From Pseudomonadota bacterium (GTDB lineage Bacteria > Pseudomonadota > Gammaproteobacteria > Burkholderiales > Sulfuricellaceae): a DNA stretch of 46,251 bases. The DNA lies in NCBI GenBank assembly GCA_021801705.1, contig JAJYXP010000015.1, positions 1 to 46,251 on the forward strand, written 5' to 3'. The notes beneath the pieces are model-generated. The model had not been told where the DNA came from. It saw only the letters and a program-made list of their open reading frames with translations, and ran no database searches. A program made the translations under genes and the position numbers. This document shows, one piece after another, positions 39,341 to 46,251 of the stretch. Within the stretch, counting starts at the first letter, position 1, and every line of letters begins with the position of its first letter.

Positions 39341-41091
39341 TTCTTTTTCCCCATAGCCGAAACACCCGCCAACTTATCCTGCTGGCCAGAATATTTCGCC
39401 GCCACGCTCTGCCCGTAGTCGCTCTTCGCCGTCACACGGTCATCCTGGGCGAACAGTTCGCAGGGCGCGCCGCCATTTTTTCGGCTGCATTGTTGCAACG
39501 CCAGGGCCGGGGCGCGGCAATCGCCTGCCCATACGGCCCAAGCGCCGGTTGGCGAAACAGCCAAGGCACGGGGCATGGGCTGGGTGAGGAAATCCTGGAA
39601 GGCTTTGCGCAGGGCGGGGTCGGACGGGAGGTTGTCGACCGCTTTGGCGTCGAGTTCCGGCAGGTCGGCGGGGACGAAGGCGGTGCTGCTGTCTTCCGTC
39701 AAGAAGGGGACGGCGCAGGCGTTCCAGCGCAGCCGTGAACCGGTGAGATAGGCGCGGCAGGGATACTTTTTGTCCGGGTTGCGGGCTTCACACTGCTTGA
39801 GAGCTGCCTGGTAGGGCTGCTCGTTTTCGCCGCTGGCGTACCCCGCCCAGCCGAAAGCACCGCTGGGGGAGAGGGCGAAATGCTTAGGGTTGCCGGTTTC
39901 GTCCTGGTATGCCTTGTAGGCAGCCATACCGGCGGCGTCCAGGTAGGGCGGCACGGTGGGCACTTCATTCAGGCGGTCGGCGCGGGCGTTCCACAATTTC
40001 GCCAATTGGGGCGATTCGGCTGCACCAAGTTCGCCGTTGGCGTAGATTTTTGCCAGGCGCTCCATGGCTGGGGCGTAGTAGTGCTCGGCGGCGGTCTGGA
40101 AGTAGCGGAGTGCTTTTTCGGGATGGCCGGTAATTTTGAATTCGCTCAGCCACGAATTGCCAGGGTCATGGGCCATCGCCATGAGATAGGCCGCTTCGCC
40201 GTCGCCTGCGTTGGCAAGCTGCGCGAATAGCACTTCCGCTTTTAGGATATCCCGGTTGGCACGCATGATGCCGGTTTCATCCACGAAGAATTTTTTAAAA
40301 TAGAGGAAGCCAAGGGTGTTCTTGGCATTCAGGTCGCCCCGCTCCGCCGTTTTGGCGATTTCGGCGATGCGTTTTTCCATGGCGGTGTCGGCTTCGTCCG
40401 GCAGGATGTCGCGCACTAGGTTCTGAGCCGTCAGCTTTGCACCCTTGGCGTGGAGGAGGGGAAAATCTTGTGCGCTCTGGTCGCTTAACCAGGGTTTGAA
40501 ATCCGCCTTGGAAAATGGAATGAGGAAGGCGAATACGGCAAAGGCGTAGCGTCCGCCCTCACGCAGGGCATCGGTGGCTGGAAGAATGTCAATATTGCCG
40601 ACGTAGGAAATCTGCCCCGCCTTGACCCTAAATTTCCGCGAGAAAGGCTGTTCCGAGGGGTAAAAGGTGTCATTGCTGGTGGCTGAAGCGTCGTACCATT
40701 CGTAGGTGCCTTCAGGCAGTTGCAGGGCGGCAAAGCGGCCGGGGCGGTGCTGTTTGGCAAGCGCCTCGTCCAAAGTGGAAAAGAGGCCGCCCCCCACGCT
40801 AATGCGAATGCTGCCGGAGCTTTCCGCTCCCCCCACCGCGCGCCAGGAAAGGTTGGCCTGTTTCAATAGCCGAATGCCCCCCATGTTCGGGTTGGTGACG
40901 GTGGCGGAAAAAACGGCGACGCCCTTGCCGGGCTCCAGTTCAATGGGTTTGTCCAGGTCGATTTCGTTGGCCGCTGCCACTCCCATAAATAGCCCAAACC
41001 CGCATACCAGCAGCAGAATAGGTTTCCCACACGCAGCAACAAGGTGCCCCCAAATGGTCAGCTTCGATTTGTTTATTCTCTTGATCGCCAT
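39337..41091 (-). CDS. Exported Sel1-repeat / DUF4189-like protein
   Basis: 584 aa from the ATG at 41089-41091 (GGAGAGG six bases upstream; an ATG two codons earlier sits on the ribosome-binding site). Signal segment ~20-42 (ILLLVCGFGLFMGVAAAN). A DUF2846-like beta domain (~45-170) is followed by Sel1-type helical repeats (AKNTLGFLYFKKFF, GEAAYLMAMAHDPG, YYAPAMERLAKIYANGE). Two DUF4189-like halves complete it (FALSPSGAFGWAGYASGE then AALKQCEA; AVSPTGAWAVWAGD then ALQQCSR). Probably periplasmic. Sel1 proteins often accompany secreted lipase effectors as partners. Cotranscribed with the next gene. Confidence 0.7.
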   Translation of the reverse strand: MAIKRINKSKLTIWGHLVAACGKPILLLVCGFGLFMGVAAANEIDLDKPIELEPGKGVAVFSATVTNPNMGGIRLLKQANLSWRAVGGAESSGSIRISVGGGLFSTLDEALAKQHRPGRFAALQLPEGTYEWYDASATSNDTFYPSEQPFSRKFRVKAGQISYVGNIDILPATDALREGGRYAFAVFAFLIPFSKADFKPWLSDQSAQDFPLLHAKGAKLTAQNLVRDILPDEADTAMEKRIAEIAKTAERGDLNAKNTLGFLYFKKFFVDETGIMRANRDILKAEVLFAQLANAGDGEAAYLMAMAHDPGNSWLSEFKITGHPEKALRYFQTAAEHYYAPAMERLAKIYANGELGAAESPQLAKLWNARADRLNEVPTVPPYLDAAGMAAYKAYQDETGNPKHFALSPSGAFGWAGYASGENEQPYQAALKQCEARNPDKKYPCRAYLTGSRLRWNACAVPFLTEDSSTAFVPADLPELDAKAVDNLPSDPALRKAFQDFLTQPMPRALAVSPTGAWAVWAGDCRAPALALQQCSRKNGGAPCELFAQDDRVTAKSDYGQSVAAKYSGQQDKLAGVSAMGKKK

Positions 41092-41176
41092 ATTCATCCT
41101 CTCCTGTTCAGAATCCGAAATCTGTTTGCGTTTCTGTATCAATGGGTTGATTCAATTTTCCTGCCGGCATTCCCTG

Positions 41177-41698
41177 TCACTTCTGCGAAATGTAACTACA
41201 GGGGTCAGCTTGAGTTGCCCCTTTCGTTGTTCTGTGCTGCACCGATAAGGGAAGTGAGAAATTAGATCCGCAGCAGCCAAAGCCCATGTGCGCCATGAAC
41301 TTGTTGAACCGCGCCATATCAATGCCTACGCTCATGTTGATCGAAAGTTCATTTACTTGGCGGTTCTCAGCCCAGCGCCGAAAAGCCACCAACAGCTTGA
41401 CTGCCGCCGAGCTACCACGATATTCGGGCTTAACGTAAAACCACCTATCCTGCGCGACGGTTGCGTCGCTGAAAAAATAGTCGGTCACATAGCCGGCTAG
41501 CATGCCTGCAATCTCCCCATCTGTACGCTCGGCCAAGAGGAGGCAGGCTTTTCCGCTGTTGTTGATCATGGTGTCGATGGCGGCAACCAGTTTCTCTTCA
41601 TTGACCCCATATCGATCAAAACGCGATTCGGCAAGCATGGCATGACCCATAGCCAAAACAATTGGGATATCCTCTTGTTGCGCGAATCTTATTTTCAT
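41177..41698 (-). CDS. GNAT-family N-acyltransferase
   Basis: 173 aa. A GNAT fold is indicated by MKIRFAQQEDIPIVLAMG at the start, the central strand pair, and RWFYVKPEYRGSSAAVKLL, the acyl-CoA pyrophosphate-binding loop region (R/Q-x-x-G-x-A variant: YRGSSA). It is a tandem paralog of the following gene, sharing AFRxWAENR. The last ~22 residues (after LPLSV) look like read-through into repeat-like DNA. Lying inside a T1SS/RTX locus, it could modify the secreted proteins or be unrelated cargo. Confidence 0.82.
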   Translation of the reverse strand: MKIRFAQQEDIPIVLAMGHAMLAESRFDRYGVNEEKLVAAIDTMINNSGKACLLLAERTDGEIAGMLAGYVTDYFFSDATVAQDRWFYVKPEYRGSSAAVKLLVAFRRWAENRQVNELSINMSVGIDMARFNKFMAHMGFGCCGSNFSLPLSVQHRTTKGATQADPCSYISQK

Positions 41699-41729
41699 AT
41701 CCCTTACCTAGTGGATACGAAATGCCTTT

Positions 41730-42194
41730 TCATTCCGGCTTAGCCAGAGGCATTGCGTAATTTCCGCCTGTCAGTTGAAATCCTATTTTTTTAAGAAAGC
41801 GGTCTGTCCGTTCGATGTCTTCACCGCTTGTCACCCCCACCACAAGTTCCGCTGCCTTGCGGTTTTCAGCCCACTTCCTGAAGGCCATCATGAGTTTGAT
41901 CGCCATAGAGCCCGAACGGTGACCAGGGTGCACCCAATACAAAATCAGTTGTGCAACCGGTTGGCTGGAGAAATAGTAGTAATCAATTTTTCCGGCTAGA
42001 ACTCCGCATGGGCAATGCTCTTGGTCATCGGAGACGAAGAGACAGTGCGATCCTTGGGCTTCAATTAACATCTTCATGGTTGCGGAGAACCTTGCCTCAT
42101 CGAATGGCAAATGCCCAAACCGCCCTTGCTCGTGCTCACGCCAGTAATTTGCCAATTTTGGAATGTCTTCTATCGTTGCGAACCGTATGGTCAT
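41730..42194 (-). CDS. GNAT-family N-acyltransferase
   Basis: 154 aa from the ATG at 42192-42194 (MTIRFATIEDIPKLANYW); a longer frame is open upstream without family similarity. The acyl-CoA loop is HPGHRSGSMAIKLMMAF, and RKWAENRKAAELVVGV matches the neighbour. Tandem with the gene at 41177. HlyC-type toxin acylases also have a GNAT-type fold, so these are candidates for activating enzymes, but no sequence similarity to HlyC is visible. Confidence 0.82.
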   Translation of the reverse strand: MTIRFATIEDIPKLANYWREHEQGRFGHLPFDEARFSATMKMLIEAQGSHCLFVSDDQEHCPCGVLAGKIDYYYFSSQPVAQLILYWVHPGHRSGSMAIKLMMAFRKWAENRKAAELVVGVTSGEDIERTDRFLKKIGFQLTGGNYAMPLAKPE

Positions 42195-42333
42195 AATCAG
42201 ATACTCTTTTCCAAATACTCTCGATTTATCCAACGAATTAATACGAGCAGCGTCACTTAACTTTCTTGGTGAAAATCTTCTTCACACTTTCCGCCCAGGT
42301 TTCGATTCAAACATTCGTAACTTCAACATTTCC

Positions 42334-44631
42334 CTATTTTTCAGAATGTTCGTTCTTATCTTTGTCCCCACTCAGGACGGACAACTTCTCGCCTATCCTC
42401 ACCGTCTTGTCCACTTGCAGGCTTTTAGGCAGGGCGTGAGTGATGAAAAGCATGGTCACTTTGCCTTTGAGCTGGTTGATGGTGCGGGCGAAGTGTTCTG
42501 CGGTGTGCGGGTCGAGGTTGCTGGTGGATTCGTCGAAGATCAGGATTTTCGGCCGCTTGAGCAGGGCGCGGGCGATGGCGAGGCGCTGCTTTTGCCCGCC
42601 CGAGAGGCCGACGCCGCGCTCGCCGATTTCGGTCTGGTAGCCTTGGGGGAGTTTTTCGATGGTGTCGTGGATTTCCGCCATGCGGCAGGCCTGCACGACC
42701 TGATCGAAGGTGGCGTGGGGGTTGGCCATCAGAAGGTTGTCGTAGATCGCGCCGGAAAACAGCACGGTTTCCTGCGGCACGACGCCGAAGTAGCTGCGCA
42801 GTTCGTTGGCGGAAAAATGGCGGATGTCGGTGCCGTCGATCTTGATCTGCCCGTCCGCCGGGGCGTAGAAGCCCAGCAGCAGCTTGGCGAGGGTACTTTT
42901 ACCTGAACCGGACGGCCCCATGATAACGACGGTTTCGCCGGGGTTTACCTCCAGGCCGAAATCGCGGTAGAGGTAGGGCAGGTTTTCGTTGTAGCGGAAA
43001 CTCAGTCCTTCGACTTCGATCTTGCCCTGGTTGCCGCCGACACGGGTGGGGATCAGGGAATAAGGTTCGGTCGGGGCGTTCATGATGTCGCCCAGGCGCT
43101 TGACCGACATGCTTGCCTGCTGGAACTGCTGCCACAGCCCCACCAGGCGCAGCATGGGCTGGGAGAGCCTGCCGGAGAACATCTGGAACGCCACCAGCAT
43201 GCCGATGGTAAAGCCTGCCCCGGACCCCGATCCGGGGTCGGTGCCGTTCATCACGATGTAGGCGCCGACCACCAGGATCAGCAGGGTCATCATCTGTTCC
43301 AGGGTGTTGGCCGCGACGTTGTAGGTGTTGCCGATCTGCTTCATGCGGAAGCCGGCGTGCAGGTAGTCGGCAAGATAGTCGCCATAGCGGCTTTTCAACT
43401 GCGGCTCCATCTGCAGGCTCTTGACCGTTTCCAGGCCGGAGACGTATTCGGTGACGAAAGCCTGGTTGCGCGCGCCAAGCAGGAATTGCTCGCTCATCCG
43501 CGCCTGGAACAGCGGCGCCATCATCAGGCTCATGCCGATGATCACGCCCAGTATGGACAGGGCGATCAGCGTCAGCACTACGCTGTAGTAGAACATGATG
43601 GCGACGAAGATGAGCAGGAACGGCAGGTCGAGGATCAGCGTAACGGCGGCGCTCGCCACGAATTCGCGGATGCTTTCCACGCCATGCAAACGGGCGGAGA
43701 TGACGCCGGTTGGGCGGTGCTCGAAGTAGCGCGTCGGCAGGGCGAAGAGATGTTCGAATACGGCGCTGCCAAGGACGGCATCGACACGGTTGCCGGTATG
43801 CAGTACGAGGTACTGGCGCACCCAGGTGAGCAGGGCGGAGAAGATCATGAACACCGCCAGGCCGACGGCAATGACGATCAGGGTGCTTTCGGTGCGATGC
43901 ACCACGACTTTGTCGATAATGACCTGGGTGAACAGGGGCGTGGCAAGCGCCACCAGTTGAATGATCAGGGAGGCGAGCAACACGTCGCGCCAGATCGGCT
44001 TGTGCTTGAGCAGCTCGGGCACGAACCAGCGGAAGCCGAAGGCGGCCTGCTTGGCCGCATCGGGATCCTTGATGGCTTTGGGGCCGGGCTTGAGCAGAAA
44101 GAGCGTGCCGGCGAAGCGGGTGGCGAACTCGGCCGGGGTCATGATCTCGGGCGTATTATTGCCGGCCATGAAGATTACGACACGCTCAGCGGTGGCCTCG
44201 GAGATCAGCGCCAGGGTAACGGAGCCATCTTCCTTAGTGCCGTTGTCCTCTTGGGAAGCGCTGGTTTCTTCTACGGGCGCATGGACGGCTGCGAGGCAGG
44301 GCAGAGGCTGCCGACCGATGTCGGGGACGGAGCAGGCCTTGTTGTGGATCTTGAAGCCCAGGGCACGGGCGGCCTGGATCAGGGTTTCGAATGAGTAGGG
44401 AGGCGGAAACCGCTTGAGGAGCAATTCCGGGTCGAAGGGTATGCGGTTGAGGGCGCAGAAGCTGCCGAGCGCCCAGAGACAACCGCTCTGGCTCACCGCG
44501 TTGCGGAGAACGCCTGCGCTTTGCGCCTTCTTTTTGCGCAACCCTAATGAATGCGCAAGCGCCAACAACCGCCCTGAAAACCATTCATACAATGCAATGA
44601 ATGAGACGGGCCCCAGCCGCTCTTCAGCCAC
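42334..44631 (-). CDS. HlyB-type type I secretion ABC transporter with degenerate C39 domain
   Basis: 765 aa from a GTG at 44629-44631, which has AAAGGGG five bases upstream; the ATG at 44727 is 32 codons earlier, in a non-family leader. Domains: N-terminal C39-like domain (~30-165) in which the catalytic Cys position reads SGCLWAL and the His is missing, so it serves substrate binding as in HlyB; six-helix membrane domain (~190-470); nucleotide-binding domain with Walker A GPSGSGKST, signature LSGGQKQRLAIARAL and Walker B ILIFDEST. It pairs with the HlyD-type protein at the far end of the locus; a TolC homologue must be elsewhere. Confidence 0.93.
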   Translation of the reverse strand: MAEERLGPVSFIALYEWFSGRLLALAHSLGLRKKKAQSAGVLRNAVSQSGCLWALGSFCALNRIPFDPELLLKRFPPPYSFETLIQAARALGFKIHNKACSVPDIGRQPLPCLAAVHAPVEETSASQEDNGTKEDGSVTLALISEATAERVVIFMAGNNTPEIMTPAEFATRFAGTLFLLKPGPKAIKDPDAAKQAAFGFRWFVPELLKHKPIWRDVLLASLIIQLVALATPLFTQVIIDKVVVHRTESTLIVIAVGLAVFMIFSALLTWVRQYLVLHTGNRVDAVLGSAVFEHLFALPTRYFEHRPTGVISARLHGVESIREFVASAAVTLILDLPFLLIFVAIMFYYSVVLTLIALSILGVIIGMSLMMAPLFQARMSEQFLLGARNQAFVTEYVSGLETVKSLQMEPQLKSRYGDYLADYLHAGFRMKQIGNTYNVAANTLEQMMTLLILVVGAYIVMNGTDPGSGSGAGFTIGMLVAFQMFSGRLSQPMLRLVGLWQQFQQASMSVKRLGDIMNAPTEPYSLIPTRVGGNQGKIEVEGLSFRYNENLPYLYRDFGLEVNPGETVVIMGPSGSGKSTLAKLLLGFYAPADGQIKIDGTDIRHFSANELRSYFGVVPQETVLFSGAIYDNLLMANPHATFDQVVQACRMAEIHDTIEKLPQGYQTEIGERGVGLSGGQKQRLAIARALLKRPKILIFDESTSNLDPHTAEHFARTINQLKGKVTMLFITHALPKSLQVDKTVRIGEKLSVLSGDKDKNEHSEK

Positions 44632-45122
44632 AGATACCCCTTTAGATTCTTTATTATTATGTGCCCATGTTTTTATTTTGCAGCAGGCATCAGCCGGCCC
44701 GCGTCGCGTACTTGAATTCCGCGCCACGGATCAAGGCTGTTTTTTACGATCCCGTCAGCAATACCTGTTGACGTTAATCGATGCTGCCCTTGTTATTCCA
44801 ATTCCAGATAAAAACGCCAGCAATCCCGTTCGTGGTGAGCCTGTCGAACCACATGCACCCTTCGACATCAGGGCGAACGGTTGGGGGAAACCCATTGTCG
44901 ATGTTTCTATCCTGAATTGGAGCCAGCGCGTAGCCTACACTTTTTTCTCATCTTTTCCACCTGTCAAAAATGACAGGTATACAAAATCGAAAAAGTGTGG
45001 GCCGAATCCTGAGACGATTTGGAAAATTCCAATAGCCTGTTGTTTTAACTTAAAAAAGCAGCTTAACCGCCAAGGCGCCAGGCACGCCCGGCAATAGCTA
45101 AGAAAAGGCCGGGTTAACCGGA
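44632..45122. other. Repeat-rich 491-bp intergenic region upstream of hlyB-like gene
   Basis: No gene is supported here. It contains the TTCGACAGGCTCA-type repeat (about 44826-44851), a GACATCAGGGCGAAC remnant after it, and a degenerate CCGCCAAGGCGCCA repeat (about 45068-45082). It also holds the palindrome described separately. As the only long gap upstream of the RTX locus it should hold its promoter, but I cannot point to a convincing one. Confidence 0.6.
44959..44978. promoter_or_regulatory. Palindrome upstream of the RTX locus, operator or hairpin
   Basis: ACCTGTCA (44959-44966), AAAA, TGACAGGT (44971-44978): perfect 8-bp arms. There is no T-run after it on either strand, so a terminator is less likely than an operator. 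About 330 bp upstream of the hlyB-like start. Confidence 0.4.
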
Positions 45123-45854
45123 TTACTGCTCAACCGGGAGCAGCCCGCGCAGTTTGCGCAGCTCGGCAAGGCAGAAATGAATGTACGCCAATCCGATGTA
45201 GACAGGCAGGAGGAGGTTGAGGAAAGGCACGAACTGGATCAGCCCCAGCAAGCCGCCCAGAATGTACATTTTACCGCCCGCCCGCTCCAGCAACTGCTGA
45301 AACTCTTCGCGCGAAGCGTGATCGGCGAGCGCATCGTAGCGAAACAGCCGCTGATTCAGATAGGCAGAAAGCAGGATAGGGATCACTACCGCAAACGGGC
45401 CGAACAGCCATAGCGGCAATGTGGCCAGCCACAACGCGGCGAAGACGGTAACAGCGGCCAACCCGTTCCAGATGGAGCCCAACACCGTGCCGCCGCGCTT
45501 CATCCCGATGTCGGGATAGTCCCTGCCAGCCACAAAACGCACCATGTACGGCATTGCGATCACAGCGGCGATCAAAAGGGCCGTCGCCACGCCCATCGGC
45601 ACCAGCAGCAGAAAAGCCAGAGCAATAGCGGCTGTCCGCGCGACCCAGCCCAGTTCGTGCTTGCCCAGAAATTCCTGCACCGCGCTATGGCCGATCAGCC
45701 CTTGCAGGCCGGCCACCCAGTCCGACCAGAAGAAGAACGCCAGTCCACCCCAGAAGAGGGTCGCCAGAACGACCGGCCATAAGACCAACGCCAGCATCTT
45801 TGGATGCAACAGGCTTTTTAGCGCATTAAGCAACGCATTCAGGATGTCTTGCAT
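45123..45854 (-). CDS. EI24-domain (CysZ-like) inner membrane protein
   Basis: 243 aa from the ATG at 45852-45854 (MQDILNALLNALKSLLHP); the longer upstream frame is not family-like. Four to five hydrophobic segments (MLALVLWPVVLATLFWGGLA, AAIALAFLLLVPMGVATALL, TVFAALWLATLPLWLFGPFA) and RRLFRYDALADHASREEF-like loop (NQRLFRYDALADHA) match the EI24/CysZ family, some members of which take up sulfate. Probably a housekeeping gene outside the RTX locus. Confidence 0.85.
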   Translation of the reverse strand: MQDILNALLNALKSLLHPKMLALVLWPVVLATLFWGGLAFFFWSDWVAGLQGLIGHSAVQEFLGKHELGWVARTAAIALAFLLLVPMGVATALLIAAVIAMPYMVRFVAGRDYPDIGMKRGGTVLGSIWNGLAAVTVFAALWLATLPLWLFGPFAVVIPILLSAYLNQRLFRYDALADHASREEFQQLLERAGGKMYILGGLLGLIQFVPFLNLLLPVYIGLAYIHFCLAELRKLRGLLPVEQ

Positions 45855-46006
45855 GATAAACACCTTTGCCAGGCTGATTCGAAAACAGCCGTAATGCACG
45901 GCGCACCCAGGGATAACGCAGGTTAATTGTAGCAGCGATCCCTGCACCGTTTTATTTTATGGCCACCCGGAAAGCGTATCTGTTTTTGGATAATGGCCCT
46001 AGTAGC

Positions 46007-46115
46007 CAGTCATGCTGAATTTCGTAATTTTCTTGTAGGGCCGAATTCATTCGGCCAAATGTGCGAATGAATTCGCACCTACAAAGAACGTACAGTCGTT
46101 TTAAATTGACTGACA
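46007..46115 (-). repeat. Bipartite palindromic REP-like element, copy B (inverted)
   Basis: Reverse complement of the element at 11219-11329, matching along nearly the full ~110 bp including outer flanks (AAGAACGTACAGTCG). The 152 bp before it (45855-46006) show no other feature. Confidence 0.85.
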
Positions 46116-46124
46116 GTAAGTATT

Positions 46125-46224
46125 CCCCGGCAGAGCCGGGGGCTTTAGCTTGTGAGCCGCTCGAAGCGGCTATGAGGGGTCGCTAACGCGGCCCCAATTC
46201 TTTTGAGCCACCATGCAGGTGGCT
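46125..46224. other. Four consecutive small hairpins at the window edge
   Basis: CCCCGG-CAGAG-CCGGGG (46125-46141), AGCCGC-TCGAA-GCGGCT (46155-46171), an 8-bp stem with one G-T pair (46176-46183 with 46188-46195, loop TAAC), and AGCCACC-ATGCA-GGTGGCT (46206-46224). All have 4-5 base loops and short A/T-rich spacers. Could be the end of an IS200/IS605-type or other hairpin-ended element, or a structured RNA; the right edge cuts it off. Confidence 0.55.
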
Positions 46225-46251
46225 AATCAGCGCCACAGATCCATCTGGTCC

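Noticed and set aside
11219-46115. Inverted palindromes as the ends of a single 35-kb mobile element
   Set aside because: The interval includes conserved housekeeping genes (yacG, argJ and others), so a common transposon is not credible; dispersed repeats are more likely.

Overview
The window looks like a chromosomal segment of a betaproteobacterium, probably of the Nitrosomonadales/Sulfuricella-Gallionella type. This is inferred from gene order and protein style, not from any database search. The supporting gene runs are rpsP-rimM-trmD-rplS, ffh beside a CcsA/YpjD-type gene, pilB-pilC-pilD-coaE-zapD-yacG, and argJ-DUF815 ATPase-Nudix/ThiE. I see no tRNA, rRNA or CRISPR array.

Region 1 (1-15,012) is conserved housekeeping DNA. 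On the minus strand lie a ribosomal protein/tRNA modification operon (rpsP, rimM, trmD, truncated rplS) and ffh. Divergent from ffh, on the plus strand, are a cytochrome c assembly-like membrane protein, a CorC/HlyC-family transporter-associated protein, the type IV pilus genes pilB, pilC and pilD, then coaE, zapD and yacG. Converging from the right on the minus strand are argJ, an ATPase, a Nudix-ThiE fusion and a small exported protein. Several intergenic gaps hold repeats: a heptamer array that supplies the ribosome-binding site of pilD, and a bipartite palindrome that recurs inverted near the window end.

Region 2 (15,013-17,242) is a small accessory patch. It has a two-gene ribbon-helix-helix/coiled-coil operon behind a palindromic operator candidate, and a REP-associated (Y1, HUH) transposase gene with inverted terminal motifs. 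The 3' part of the transposase gene is tandemly duplicated in a roughly 283-bp unit.

Region 3 (17,243-44,631) is the most remarkable part: a 27-kb type I secretion/RTX locus, all on the minus strand. In transcription order it holds an HlyB-type ABC transporter, two GNAT acyltransferases, two exported proteins, four paralogous large proteins interleaved with small membrane or exported proteins, an HlyC-type acyltransferase and an HlyD-type adaptor. The four large proteins share one scaffold domain but carry different N-terminal domains: a class 3 lipase, a phospholipase A2-like (VP1-type) domain, and two glycine-zipper hydrophobic, pore-former-like domains. Only the last paralog (2,916 aa) has RTX repeats and a C-terminal secretion region. 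The other three stop at different points within the scaffold, and each overlaps the start codon of the next small gene. I read this as an array of exchangeable N-terminal toxin + immunity cassettes lined up before one secretion-competent RTX gene. This would be a mirror image of the orphan C-terminal cassettes of CDI/Rhs systems, and it is a hypothesis. Support comes from an apparently identical 1.27-kb block shared by two paralogs and from different dispersed repeats lodged in-frame at the same seam in all four.

Region 4 (44,632-46,251) has a repeat-rich intergenic stretch, an EI24-family membrane protein, an inverted copy of the bipartite palindrome, and four successive small hairpins at the window edge that may be the end of another mobile or structured element.
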